In this document: positions 11,858-24,664 of the stretch, in pieces
Position numbering within the stretch: position 1 is the stretch's first letter
Layout of the letters: each line of letters starts with the position of its first letter
DNA from: Chromera velia
Taxonomy: Eukaryota; Sar; Chromeraceae
DNA: 64,000 bases
NCBI GenBank assembly: GCA_018398765.1
Contig: JAHBMJ010003299.1
Location: 17,792 to 81,791 of the forward strand
Reading direction: 5' to 3'
The notes under the pieces: model-generated
Seen by the model: only the letters and a program-made list of their open reading frames with translations
Database searches by the model: none
What the model was told of the DNA's origin: nothing
Position numbers and translations under genes: made by a program

Positions 11858-11908
11858 CATTTATCTGGCTTTCTTCCTGGTTAAACGAACTAAGAGTAGG
11901 TCGGAACA
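9183..11908 (+). repeat. left LTR of the gypsy element (LINE inserted)
   Basis: About 1,019 bases of LTR once the inserted LINE (9481-11187) is set aside. It starts TGTTCTGTCG, ends GGTCGGAACA, and matches 21895-24664. It contains imperfect repeats of a roughly 30-base unit built on GAAAGACTTCCTCTT. Confidence 0.88.
9481..11187 (-). mobile_element. 5'-truncated LINE, copy A
   Basis: This is the minus-strand 3' part of a non-LTR retrotransposon. Read on the minus strand it starts inside the reverse transcriptase just before GVKQGD, passes GYADDLCFLA (10936-10950), a thumb-like region, and a C-terminal Cys/His part (CSDRKLC, then CCRCIDDFIHWLSIC), and ends in a (TCAA)n tail. The YADD catalytic site is intact. 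The frame is broken in several places, so it is dead. The empty site is present in the other LTR. Confidence 0.9.
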
Positions 11909-11910
11909 CG

Positions 11911-11926
11911 TGGTGACTTGCCAGCG
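11911..11926 (+). promoter_or_regulatory. primer-binding site of the gypsy element
   Basis: TGGTGACTTGCCAGC starts two bases after the left LTR. TGG at this position is the usual start of a tRNA-primed site. Which tRNA it matches was not checked. Confidence 0.6.
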
Positions 11927-12309
11927 AGAGTCAACCCTTCATCAAGAGTGAAAAAAAATTATTTTTCAAGCTACAGAAACCACTCTATTTCTTAGTAAAA
12001 CTCTAACAGATAGACCAAACATTCATATTCAACATTTCAGTAATTTTCTAAAATTTAAAACAGCACATTTAAGAATTTTATATTTTTAAACATATTTGGC
12101 TGGATTAAATCTTGCAACGGTTCCTCCTTGCAAGTGGAACCCGTTTTGTAAAACGTTGACAAAAAGCTGGTTTCGAATCGCATCGCTTGATCTCACAATA
12201 TCTGAAGTACCAAATTTACCACATAAATTTCATAATCATAAATACACATTTGTTCCTGTAAATTCTACTCTTTAGTATAAATAAATCCCTGCAGCAGACA
12301 AAACAAAAT

Positions 12310-14280
12310 AACCAAACAAGCTCAAAAACACCAACCTCCTATTAACTTCTACCAAAACGCCCCTTACATCAGGAGAATACTCGAAATCATCATTGGAGAT
12401 ATTCCACGGACACCCACAACAAACCAAGCAGAACAAGCACAGGCTTTTGTTGATAAAGCTCTCGAAAGAAACTTCGAGTTCATCAACAACCCTAAAAATT
12501 TAACCGTCTTTCTACTTGACCAGTATACCGCCTATACTTGGGCACACAATCATCAATCATCACAAATGCTCCAAGTATTTAATTTGGAGACAATCCCTCA
12601 AGAAAAATATATTTGCTATCGACACCTCCATCTTCCACCCTTTTTTTTCTCACCAGCACGGTTTATTTGGGAGGGATTAATCTAATCACAGTCAAGTAAA
12701 ATTAGTAAACAGAGTCTTTACTATGCCACCAGTACCAAAAGCAAAAGCTGTTGCCAAGGCAAAAGCAAAACCCAAAGCTCAGCCTAAAGCCAAAGCTCAA
12801 CCAAAAGCAAAAGCTAAAGCTAAAGCTCAACTTGCACCTCCACCCGCACAAGTAAATGAAGGAAATGAACAACCCGCAGTCAACAAAGAAGAAAACCCTC
12901 AAGAAAACCCCGAGATACAAGCTGCACCACCCATAGCGCCAATCAAAAATCAAGAAGACATAGAAATGCAAGATGTTGCCGAAATAAATGGACAACAGGC
13001 GGGACAGGAAAATTAAAACGTAAACAATTATGTGAACCACCCCCCACAAAATCAACAGCCCAATGCAAATCTTAACCCGTTACAAATAACAATTGGATCT
13101 CTTGATCCTAGTATGATGAGGGAACTCCAAAAACAACAACATTTAGTGAGATAAATAGATAACAACATGCTAGCAACGGTCATTGAGATGTGTCCAAGGT
13201 TAAAATGGACCTGCCCACATTCTCTGGTGACCGTCTGCAAGCAAAAGCATACTGAACCCACCTTGTTCGGCTAAACAACCGAATGCAATGGAATTTTCTT
13301 GCTTTTTGGGATATGTATTTTCCTTCTACCCTTAACGGAAAAATAAAGATATGGTATGATCATTTACCGTGAACAAAAATTCAACAGATAGACAATATAG
13401 AAGGAATACAAGATTTATTCCTAAAGAAATACGAACTTATGGAAGCTGACCAGTACTCTGCTGAAAATCGTCTGTTCGCCCTCAAACAGAAACTTACAGA
13501 GTCTCTCAACGATTTTGCTATTCATTATAGAAGCTTTTGTAACAAATGTGGGAAAGATGTTGACTTTGCACAAGTTTTTCGACACTTCATCAAGGGGCTC
13601 TCTAACAATTATATCAGAGTCACTTTAAAAACAAAACAATACACATCTTTCCAGAATCTACTTTCGGACGCCAAAACATATTTATCTGTTGCACTTGGGG
13701 CCACATATCATGTATCAACAACCAACACAGAAGAGAAAACGGAAGAAAAAGTAAAAGAAGAAAGGGGAAGTTTAGCACCACAATATGATTCCCAACATAC
13801 TGCCAGTAGATATGATAGTCAAATGGACTATGGAAATAAACGGGGCACGCAACAAGGGGAAGAAAGCATCATTATACAAAACGCTGCAAATATTGCAAAC
13901 ATAGCAGCAGATATTGTAGCACAACGCTCTCAGTGTAATCGATGTGGGGGAATGAGAGATCATACTGAATAAGGTTGCACCCTCCCTTTAGATACAGAAT
14001 GCAACTATTGTTTCAAAAAGGGACATGTGCGGGCAGCATGTAGGGCTTTGAAAAGAGATCAAAACAGAAGGCAAATTTTCCCCTCAGAAAGAAATCAAGG
14101 AGGACTTGGTCTAAACAGAGCTTTGAATCAAGAACCTATGCAACCTATAATACGACGAGCTCCTCCTCTAATTCGATCAAGCCCATATCCTAATAATAGA
14201 CCTCCAAACCAACCAAACCCCTTTTCAAACAGGTCAGCGCCTTTTCGAAACAAAGAACAACTCTCAAGAAATTTTCCATA
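12310..14280 (+). pseudogene. gag: gag-like region of the gypsy element, broken
   Basis: This fossil region contains a Lys/Ala/Pro-rich segment (about 12723-12830), a capsid-like helical segment (about 13290-13700), and near 13995-14040 a CCHC knuckle of the form CNYCFKKGHVRAAC (CX2CX4HX4C). These are typical parts of a Ty3/gypsy Gag. The region is broken. Confidence 0.75.
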
Positions 14281-14469
14281 ACCCGGCCCTGTAAGATGGA
14301 ATAACAACTACCCAAACGGCAACAGAGCTCCATTACTTTCCAACCCTCCAAAATAGAATGTAAACAACCAGCAAAAAAGATAAAGCGTATGCAGAATCGG
14401 GGCATATACACACAAGCCTAAGCTCCAATGTACAGAAAATAATAAAAGTGGTACAAGTCTTCCTCTCTT

Positions 14470-16840
14470 CACCTGATGTTGGTACTTATGTGAACTTCTT
14501 ATCTGAATCTTCTGCCCCGGTTTCCGCTTTAATAAACACAGGAGCTAACATATCACTGTTGCATATTTCTGTTTTCTAAAGAATCAAAGGAGAATATCCA
14601 TATTTAACTCCACAAAAGGCCCCAATTGTAATAAAAACAGAAGGAAGAAAAGAACTGGATAATAAAGGATGTGTTACAATGACAATCTTCATTAAAAGGG
14701 AAAAGATGAAACATAGATTTTTTATTTCTCCTACAATGAAACATGACTACATACTTAGAAAAGAATTTTGCGATAAACATGTAATGTCATTACATTTCCA
14801 GCCAAACATTTTAAAACTAAAAAGGGAAGGAAAAGAGAGACCAATCAATGTTCCTTTTTCTCCAATGGGCTTCCTCAATAAAAATAAAAAGTTTTGCCAA
14901 TCACCATTGATTTTACAAAGAAAAGAAGTGATCCTTCCCCAAAGTATATCACATGTTGCAGTTGCTTTACCAAAAGATTCTCTTATTCCAAATAGGACAC
15001 TCATGTATATTGAACCGAGACGAAATACGTTCCAACCAGAAGGAATGAAAATCTAAGATGCAGTTTCAATGGTACAAGAGCGTTACATATATATTCTAGT
15101 GATAAATGCAACTCAGTGCCTGTTTTCTTTCTCATCTAACTACTTACTTGCTCATGCAATGATTTGTTCTGATAAAGAAAAAAATAAATTGGAAGCAACA
15201 CTCTCATCAATTTATACGTTAAAAGAAAACTTGAAGGAAAATGACTCACAGAGGGTCTCTGATAATGTAAACGACATTATCGATTCCCATAAGGAGTCAA
15301 ATCAGAGAAAAACAAAACCAGAACTTACAGAAGAAGAAGAAGAAGAAGAGGAAGTAAAAAGACAAATTAGAGAAGCCATTGCTAAATCTAAACACCTTTC
15401 AGTAGAAGAACAAAACCAAATAGAAGATCTTTTATATGACTTTCTTTCTTTATTCCCAACAGTAAAGAATCCCGGACTTTTGAAAGATGTAGAGGCTACT
15501 ATTGATACAAAAACAGAAGAACCTGTATATGTAAGACCACGACAAGTATTTCAAGCATTAAAAGTGGAAGTAGACGCACAAATAGATGAATGGCTGAGAT
15601 CTGGAGTAATAAAAGAGAGTCTCTCTGCATGGTCTGTATCAGTAGTATGTGTAAAAAAAAAAAGTGGGAAGCTTCGCTTATGTATTGACTACAGAGCTCT
15701 AAATGCAGTATTAAAGAAAAAGAGATGGCCTTTACCGCTTGTTGATGATATATTAACAAACTTACAGAATAAAACGTGGCACAGTGTTCTTGACCTCCAT
15801 TCAGCATTCAATCAAATCATGGTAAAAGAAAGTGATCAAGAAAAACTGACCTTTGCATATCATCGAGGATCCTTTAAGTACCTCCGCCTTCCTTTTAGAA
15901 TTCAATCTGCACCTGCAATTTTACAAAGGACAATAGATTTATTAATGGCTGGGCTGATTAGAGAATGTGCACATTGTTATATGGACGATCTTCTTGTATC
16001 AAGTCCTTCTTTTGAAAAACATTTGCAAGATTTGTGAGCAGTCTTATACCGTTTAGAAAAGATTGGTGCAAAACTTTCTTTTAAAAAATGTTCATTCACA
16101 AAAAGAGAAACGGCGTATTTAGGACACAACATTCGAAGAAAAGACAAAAAGCATAAAAGAAGCCACACCACCAAAAACAGTCAAAGAAGTCAGGGGATTT
16201 TTGGGACTAACAGGATATTACAGGAAATTTATCGAGAATTATGCAACAATCGCGGGACTTTTATATGATTTTACAAAGAAAAATATGAAATTTGTGTGGT
16301 CAAAAGCGTGTTAAAAATCGTTTGACCACCTCAAAGATATTCTCGCATCTTCATCTATTTTGGGACACCCTCAGTGGGATGCACCCTTCATTTTTAAGTG
16401 CGATGCATCACATAGTGCAATTTCGGCAATTTTAGCACAAGAAGATGAAGAAGGCAGAGAATTTGTTATCAGCTTTACTTCACGTAGACTGACTACTTTT
16501 GAAAAAGCATAGTTTATTGCTGAAACAGAAATGCAGGCAATAATATTTAGAATAGAGAAGTTTAAACTACAGTTGTGGGGGAGAGAATTTATAATACGAA
16601 CGGATCACAAAGCTCTTAAATGGGTAAAAAGACAAAGAAACTCAAATCCGAGACTCATAAGAATAAGTTTAAAAATCGTAGGATATGATTTCAAAATTAT
16701 ACATAAAAAAGGAAAAAGTAATACAGACGCGGACGCTCTGATAAGAGGATGCTTCATTACACGGCAAGAGGCCACAAATGAAAACGATTCGGACTCAGAT
16801 GACTCCGTTGTCATAGCAATAGTACAGAAAACGAAAAAAT
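14470..16840 (+). pseudogene. pol: protease, reverse transcriptase and RNase H of the gypsy element, broken
   Basis: In order: an aspartic-protease-like site near 14520-14570 (INTGANISLL, where D-S/T-G is usual); reverse transcriptase at about 15400-16040 with LCIDYRALN and the catalytic YMDD near 15978; and RNase H at about 16370-16740 with FKCDAS and TDHKAL. The order is that of Ty3/gypsy pol. The region is broken. Confidence 0.85.
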
Positions 16841-17078
16841 AAAAAAAAAAGAAAATAAATTAAAAAATGAAACAAAAACACGTTTTATATCACCATTATT
16901 AATAACTCCCCATAACCCGGAAGAAGTAAGAGAAGCCTAGTTTGGGGATAAACAATTAAGAAAGATAATAGAATATTTAAAAACGGAAAAAGTTCTAGAC
17001 AATTTCTTTTACCATGAAAGGATCTAACTCCTTTGTCAAGCTCCTCTTTATACTCTTCACAAGGACATACTGTATCGG

Positions 17079-18050
17079 TTGTTGCCGTCTACATCTGGAC
17101 ATAAAACAGGAACGAGGTTTCTTCTTGCAGTACCTGAAGGAATGCGAGAGTCAATTTTGAAAGATGAACATTCACATCTATTGGGGGGACATATTGGAAC
17201 AGGAAGACTTCTACAAGCACTGTCTGATAAATATTTTTGGCCAAACATGTATAGTGATGCATACCGGTTTGTACGTACATGCAAACAATGCCAGAAAAGA
17301 AGGAAAGGAAAGGAAGAATACCAATACTCTCCTCAAATATTAAAGGACGCTCCCGTGGAGTCGTTTTGTTTTGATTTAATTGGTCCTCTTCCTGAAAGTA
17401 GTCAAGGCAATAAATACATTCTTACAATTTTATGTAATAGTAGTCGGTATGTAGAACTTGTTGCACTTCCGAACCAGAAAATAGAGACGATAGCAAAAGC
17501 ATTAGTAGAAACGGTTTTATGTCGATATGGAGCATTATGCAAGCTACAATCAGACAGGGGAGCAAATTTATTAGAACCTGTTATTCTTGCAATAAATGAC
17601 TTGTGTCATTCTACTTGGGTAGTTAGTTCTGCATTTCCTCCTACGACCAATGGTAGGACTGAGAGGGTAAATGCCGATATAAAGCATAGTTTGGCAGTCT
17701 TTATAGAAAAGGCTAAAAAAGAATGGGATACGTACGTATCTTTTGCTGCATTCCACCATAATATAACATATCAGACAGCAATCGGCCAAACTCCTTTCGA
17801 AATAATTTATGGAAGGAAGGCGAACCATCCAATCCGACTACTGGCCAACCTAAGTAAGGAAGAAGGATTTCTTCTATCAGACTATGTTAAAATCCTAACA
17901 AATTTAAGAAAAGAAAATCAAGAGTGTCAACAGCTTTTTGAAGAAGCAGCAATACAAAAAATGAGAATGAAATTAGCTAAAAACCCAACAAAAATACAAC
18001 ATTTTCAGAAAGGGCATTATGTTTGGCTTGAGAAAGGCTTAAAGGCATGA
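17079..18050 (+). pseudogene. pol: integrase of the gypsy element
   Basis: An HHCC zinc-binding region (HSHLLGGHIGTGR, then CKQCQKR) is followed by the catalytic core (DLIGPLPES, then LQSDRGANL) and the NGRTERVN segment carrying the last acidic residue. This is the Ty3/gypsy integrase layout and part of the fossil element. Confidence 0.85.
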
Positions 18051-18056
18051 AAAGGA

Positions 18057-18581
18057 ATGTTAAAAGGATTAAAAGGTAATTATGAAGGACCCTACCTGAT
18101 AGTAGCACCAAGATTAAATGGAAGCCACCAAATAAGAAAACCAGGAGCAAACCAGACCATAGTGGTGCACAACAAGAGGTTAAAACCATTCTTCTCCCGA
18201 AACATGAAGGAAAATGAAGCAATGGAGGCTGAATATAAAGAGATAGACACAAAAGAAGTTGACAAGAACGAACAAATAAAGGACCACACGGAAAGCAACA
18301 TTGAAGGAAGAGAGCTGGAGGACAATGAGAACCCAACGACAAGAAGGCAGAGAAGAGGGAAAAGAAAATCCACGGCCAAAGAGCAGAAGGCAAGAAAACG
18401 GGCAAAGAAAGGGGAAGACAAGAAAGAATATGACGTAGAAAAAGTATTTGGAAGAAGAATACGAAACAGAAACGTGGAATATCTACTGAAATACATGGAC
18501 TATGGAGGTCTGTATTGGACTAAGGAGACAGAAATGTCATGTCCTGAAAAAGTTAAAGAATACTTAAACAGGAAAGACTAG
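18057..18581 (+). pseudogene. pol: C-terminal integrase part with chromodomain
   Basis: After a basic, low-complexity linker, the last 50 codons read as a chromodomain: VEKVFGRRIRNRNVEYLLKY, then a W-x-x-E-type segment (YWTKETEMSCPEKVKEYL). In chromoviruses this domain targets integration to marked chromatin. It defines the clade of this element. Confidence 0.8.
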
Positions 18582-19235
18582 AAAAACTGGGAGAGCCCAG
18601 GCAAGCCCTCGCGCTCTCGAGACGCCAGATATGAAGCCCCGCAGACGCCAAGGCATGCCAAAATCGTCAAAATTCTCCTGCAGATAATAGAAAAAAAAAT
18701 TTACGAGAAACGTTCTAATCGAGAACGTTCCAAAAAAAAAAAGAAGAAGAAAAAAGGGGGGGGCGAGGACAGCCCAGGCCTGCCGCCCTGGAAGAAAAAA
18801 AGAAGAACGAACAATCTTTCAAGGAGGCTAATCAAGCCACCCTTGAGAAAAAACTAATATGCGAAAAGTGGCCAATCATGAAAATCCTCAACTACCAACC
18901 TCATGCCTAATACTCAGCTGTCCATCTATTTCCTTCTTTTCTTTACTTCTACATTATTGCAGACCTACTTGAAACTTTACTTCTCTCTGTCAAACCTAAC
19001 TAATAACTGAGACCCTCTCCTCCTAGTATTCCTCCTCTGTATCCCATTCACACACCATTATCTGGACCTCTGCCTCACATCGATCACTCCTTTCACTCAA
19101 CTGCATACCAATAAACACACTCCTCTACCCCATAATATAATTGTATAAAAGCAGGAGTACTGCGGCTTACTGACTTGTCGGAGGCGCCGCCGCGATCAGT
19201 AAACCACAGGAAGATCTGCATACATACACATACAG

Positions 19236-19280
<45 letters not shown>

Positions 19281-19305
19281 CATACACATACACACACACA
19301 CAGTG

Positions 19306-19365
<60 letters not shown>

Positions 19366-21879
19366 ACACACACACACATACACACACACACACACATACA
19401 CATACACACACACACACATATGCATACATACACATACATACCACACACATACACAACTGAAAAACCACTTTCCTTCCCCCCTTTTTCCACCCTGACCTTT
19501 GTATAAACAACAAACTGATATGAATAATGCATGACGAACGATTCTAGTCTGCAAAACAAAGACTAAATCTTCACTAGAGCAAACCTTCATGACAAGAAGG
19601 ACCTTCAGAACTATAGGTGACCCCGAGAAGCGACAGTCGCGGGCAAAGTCTCGGAAGGCCCATGTGCTGATTGAAAAGAGACAGGGCGGACCAACCTACA
19701 CTCCCTTGGGACCCTGATCCTGCCAGAGAGGGACAGGAATCCACCCTGCCCATAGAGGACCCTGTGCGGCCAAGCGAGAACAAAGCACTCAGATGAGTAA
19801 TAAAACACAATAAGTTGCCAATGAATCCAATCAACTGACCATGTCAAGTGAGCTCCCGAGGCTGTTGGATGTCAGACAATCCTGCACCAAATATGCAGAG
19901 CCATAAACAAAGGCAACAAATTGAATTCAAGAACATTGTAAAAACAAAAGGAAACGGAAAGAAACATGAAGCAAAAACTGGTATGGAGCATGAAAAAGGT
20001 CGCCAGTACAAAAAGACAAACTCGTTTGTTTCTGCAAAGGCAGAACATGGGGAATCAGTATAAAACCAGACAAACGAGATGCAGTGGGAGGTAGAAGCTA
20101 TGCGTTCTGCACTCCAGAATCTTCTCTCGTTGGGCAGAAAGCGACAAAGCTCGCAGCCCTGGCCAAAAGTACTATAAATAATAAAACAACAAACAAAAAC
20201 TGACCAAGAAGAGAAAGTTCAAGTCGAGCAACGATGGAAAGTATGGAAAGGATCCTATATGACTTCTTCGTTCTATTTATAACAAAGAAGACAACAAATA
20301 CTAAATAAAAAGCAGTCAAGCAATTTCAAGCGCCATTTTGTTTTTGCAAAATTGCTCTGTACGAGCCTCCCAAAACATGAAAAACAAAAACGTTCGTACA
20401 CGCGTACTTGCACAGTTTTTTTACATCCCCCACAAACAAACCATGTGGGGCCAACCAAAAGATTTTTGAAAGAGTTCCTTTCTTCTCTAATTTTTATCTG
20501 GACTCGGAAGCGAAATGCGCTTGCCGTCTCTCTCTTGTTTATTAACTTGCTGTTGCTGTCTGACTCCCCTTTTTCATTGTCTCCAACCATAAACAATGAA
20601 AAACGGGCCACAGTAATTCTTTTTCTCCTTTCTGACTCCTCTTTTTTTCTTCAAACACAATCGACTTGTCCCACTCGCCTTTTTATGCTTCTAACCCTAC
20701 TGTTGGGGGGGGTGCATGGGAATGGAAAAGAAACAGAAATCCCATCCAACTGTTGCGTGAGGCCACAGATGCACTGTCTTAAACGAATGACAGCTCTTGG
20801 TCCTGCATACTCACTCTCTCTTTCTTTCTCCCTTCTCTCCCGTAAAAACACTCCCCACCACACAAACATAAACATCAAACACGATCTAAAAGGAGAAAAA
20901 GAAGCCCTGCCTGACCATGACACACCTGGTTCATCACCCACATTCCATCCATGTAGAGACGCCTTGTCGGCACCAACCTAAGTCGTCCATCGAAAATCTA
21001 AGCAACAGATCGCCACAACCACCCCAAACACCTACTTTCTACACACACCCTCACAACATCTATCATAACCTCACACTCCCGTTTCAAATGCCTGCTTCAT
21101 AATGGTATAAGGCAGGCCCAAAGGGAAGAAATGATGAAACAGATACAAGGGAGACACGAAGGGACATGATTGCCATTCCCTCCCTTTACCACTTTCTCTC
21201 ACTATCCATCCTCCCTCTCATTGAATATCCACCTAAATAAAAGAAGATCTCCTTATTCAGAACACCAAGAAATAAGACAAGAAGTGATACACAGATAGAA
21301 AAAAAAAGAGAACGATATAAAAAGAGAACTGCCATTTGAATAATGCATGCATACAAGCATGTATATATAGACGAAAGGAAAATGTATGGATGTGCAATAC
21401 ATGGAATCGGTTGGGGATAAAAATTGAAAGGCCTACAAAGAGATAAAGACATCATGCACACACTAAATGAGGCGCGTATGAAACAAAAAAGGAGCCGGTT
21501 AGAAAAATGGTATTCCCGAAAAGCAAAATTGAACCTCTTCGCATAAATCACCCAATTTTTTTTTTTTACTTAAGAAAACAAAAAGAAATACTCAAGTTGA
21601 CCTGAACATTTGAAATAAGCAAGGTAACAAGAAAAGGGAATATGTTCTGTCTTCAAAATATATGTTGTATCCGCGTTTCGCACTGAATCGCATAAGGAAC
21701 GAAAATCGATCGACTCATATATAAACACTCAGTACAAGGTTTCTTATTTATGGTCAATCAAAAACTGAAACAAAATACTATAACTTTAGATATCCTTATG
21801 ATGGTGCAATTTAAATAATAATAATAAAAAAAAGACATTTAAAAAAGGGTCAGTATTAAACGCCCATGGAATAGCGTCC
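18582..21879 (+). other. long 3' interior of the gypsy element
   Basis: About 3.3 kb between the chromodomain and the polypurine tract. Open frames here are short and look random. It holds a poly-G/A patch near 18740-18765 and a CA/TA microsatellite at 19220-19465. It may be untranslated interior or an unrecognised insertion. Confidence 0.5.
19220..19465. repeat. CA/TA microsatellite
   Basis: About 245 bases of (CA)n with (TA)n and CATA interruptions, in the 3' interior of the gypsy element. All long frames over it are repeat artefacts. Confidence 0.95.
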
Positions 21880-21893
21880 TAAGAAAGGGGAAT
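21880..21893 (+). promoter_or_regulatory. polypurine tract of the gypsy element
   Basis: AAGAAAGGGGAA lies immediately before the TG that opens the right LTR, as expected for the plus-strand primer. Confidence 0.75.
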
Positions 21894-21894
21894 A

Positions 21895-24664
21895 TGTTCT
21901 GTCGAACTTTCATACTATAAAAATATAAAAGGGTCAGACAGACTAAGACCTAATCAAATAGAAAAACAGCCTTAGCATTCATAACATATTGGTTAACACA
22001 TACGATTAATAATCAAAAGGTCTCGGGTTTAATTCTCAACTACCTGTTTTTAAAAACCACATATCATCCGTAAGACTTCCTCCTTGTGAAAGACTTTGTG
22101 ACAAAAGACTTCCTCTTATGACAGACTTTATAATGAAAGACTTCCTCTTATGAAAGACTTTATGATGAAAGACTTCCTCTGTGAAAAACTTTGTGATGAA
22201 AGACTTCCTCTGTGAAAGACTTTATGATGAAAGACTTCCTTTTGTGAAAAACTTTGTGATAAAAGACTTCCCCCTATGAAAAACTTCACAATGAAAGACT
22301 TCTACCCATGTGAAAGACTTTATGATGGCCTGTATCATCGCATGATAGCCTGTATCACTGCGTGAAAGACTTTCCAAAAGATTTGTCATACGGAACATTT
22401 TCACAATCACGAAAAGTTTTGACAAGAATCAACAGACCAAAAAGTCATGTCCTACTAATTAGAATTCTAAAATCTTCTTTCATAAACCTTCCAACCAACC
22501 TTTGAGAAAATATTTTACCTTAAGGCATTCCACTTAAAACATACCAGAGAGGAGACTCTAACAGTCTCTTGTCCCTTCTGCTAATATAGTTACATCCTGT
22601 AGCGTCCATAAATACTCCTAGAGGGCTTTAAGCTAAAGCATCCCATCAGAAACGCCTTCCTAAAGTACAAAAACCTCCTAGGCGGCGAAGCCCTATCCAA
22701 ATATTGAGACCAACAAGATCTGCTACGGTCTAATAAAGACCCAAGGCTAAGTATCATTTCTTCTCTACTAATTCCCTGTTAAGAAAGGTAGACGGGGACT
22801 CTTTGCGTTTTTGGGAGGGCGCTGGGGTAAAGCAAGGTGATGCTCTCTCTCCCATTCTCTTTCTTATCTATATCAATGACCTTCCCCGTGTGTGTTCAGT
22901 TAGTAAGAACGAGGGGGCCGTAGATAAAGAAGCAGAGGGAGCAGGATGGTCAGACAGCAGAATGGGGGAGGGCAGCGTTGAGGAGCTCGAGAGAGAGCCC
23001 GAACCTATCCTCCTTGACAACTGCATCTTAGGCAGTCTGAGGTATACAGATGATCTCTGTTTCCTTGCTCATTCCGTCTCAGATCTGCAAAAGAAGTTCT
23101 CAGCCTTGGAAAGGTATTGCAAGGAATAGGGGCTGACTGTGAACTTAAAGAAAACGAAAATCTTACGTCTGTCTGCCTTGGCTCTGGGGCAGTCTGCAGG
23201 GAGAGTCATGTATGGTGGGAAGGAAGTTGAATGGACATCCGAATACAAATATCTGGGGTGTGTTTTCTTTGAAGGGGGGTACTTAAATAAGACAATTGAG
23301 TCCCGTATTGCTTCTGCTTTGCGGGCTCTGGGAGGGGTAATTGGGTTGATTGCGAGCATGGGCCTGCTCAGCATTGATGTGCAGGTAACAGTCTTTAGAG
23401 CCTGCTGGACCCCCGTAGCGCTCTACTGCCTTGAATGTCTGCCAGTGCGGGATGCAGACCTGCTTGCTCTTGATACTTTGCAGCTTCGGTTTTCCTGTTG
23501 GTATGGTTATTTGTCTGCTCGCAGCCTCTGCCTGCCGTCTCTTTGCATCCTTGGTCTTCTTCCCTGCAAAACCCTTCTCTACTCCCATGTGGCTGACTGG
23601 TGGCATTCTCTTTCCATCACAACACACACTATTCCTACAGCCATGTTGCATGCCTGGAAGAATAACTGCTACCAACAATTCACAAAGTCTATAGACAGGC
23701 TGCTTTGTTGGGCTAATTTGATTTCTGTCCGCTCGCTAAGGGTCGAGCCCGATCTGTCTTCCCATCGCAAGCAGAATGGTCATAAGGCACAAGGCACCGG
23801 CTCACTTTTCTTCAAGGGCAAGGTGAGACAGACAGTTGCAAAGGAATGCATGAAGGCTTCTAAGGATGATGGGTAATCTTCCTCTCACTTTCCCCTCCTT
23901 GCTAGACTCACCCCTCTGCAGCACGACTTCCCATCCTCCTACCGTATATTTGTCTTCGGAATCTTCTTGTGCAGCAAGTCGTCCTCCGGTGTTCCTTCTG
24001 TCTCTGCCCTTCCCCGTTCTGCCCTCTCAGTTACGGATGGCTTGATCTTTTCTTTTTTGTGCATGCTGACATACAACCCGATGGGCGGGCAAGGTGGGCT
24101 GCCTATTGGTTGCTCTGATAGAAAGCTGTGCACGTATGAAGCCTGCTGCCGGTGTGTAGATGATTTTATTCATCGGCTCTCTGTTTGTCTCTGAGAGACT
24201 GCCGAACAAGGCTTTTTGCAGTGGTTAGCATTAATTCAATCAGACCGCTTCACTCATTGTGACTCACCCTTTACATCCGCCTCCTTTTCTGATCTGGGGG
24301 TTTGCAAGTTCATCACATCGCTCTTGCGCTCTCAACCCTCTCTCCTCTTTATGATTTCTCGTCATATTGTAGTAAATGATTGATTAGTTTAAGTTCGAAT
24401 AACTGTCGTCCACTTAGCCTGCAGCTGGCATAATTAAACAGACCCATGCATGTATGCGCCGCCTGGGAGTTCTAACTTTACCTAGGGTTTGGCATCAATC
24501 AATCAATCAATCAATCATATACATCTCTATATTCTCTACTTTCCCTTTGTCCTCCTTTCGACATCTTAGTCAACTTATACAAACCCATATATATATATAC
24601 ATTTATACATATACATTTATCTGGCTTTCTTCCTGGTTAAACGAACTAGGAGTAGGTCAGAACA
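21895..24664 (+). repeat. right LTR of the gypsy element (LINE inserted)
   Basis: About 1,034 bases of LTR once the LINE at 22782-24517 is set aside. It starts TGTTCTGTCGAAC and ends GGTCAGAACA. It carries the intact site that LINE copy A disrupted in the left LTR. Confidence 0.88.
22782..24517 (+). mobile_element. 5'-truncated LINE, copy B
   Basis: A plus-strand copy of the same LINE as copy A. It begins just before FWEGAGVKQGDALSP of the reverse transcriptase, has YTDD (23043-23054) in place of YADD, continues through the thumb and C-terminal Cys/His region, and ends in GGCA(TCAA)n. A TAG at 23128-23130 splits the RT part. The left LTR holds the matching uninterrupted site (ATTCCCTGTTATACATC). 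The 5' end reaches a few tens of bases further than copy A. Confidence 0.9.

Larger units (their letters stand above)
9183..24664 (+). mobile_element. Ty3/gypsy chromovirus fossil, whole length, broken
   Basis: A near-complete LTR retrotransposon. Both LTRs begin TGTTCTGTCGAAC and end in GAACA. A primer-binding site follows the left LTR and a polypurine tract precedes the right LTR. The flanks carry a 4-base GAAC on both sides. Inside, in order, are a gag-like region with a CCHC knuckle, protease, reverse transcriptase, RNase H, integrase and a chromodomain, which places it with the chromoviruses. The coding part is broken in about ten places. The LTRs differ by roughly 5 percent over the first 200 bases by eye, so the insertion is fairly old. 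Each LTR was later hit by a separate LINE copy. A 3.3-kb stretch without clear coding capacity separates the chromodomain from the polypurine tract. Confidence 0.9.

Noticed and set aside
20352-20981. 209-codon plus-strand frame as an envelope-like gene
   Set aside because: No signal peptide, coat or fusion-like features, and biased low-complexity composition. It looks random.
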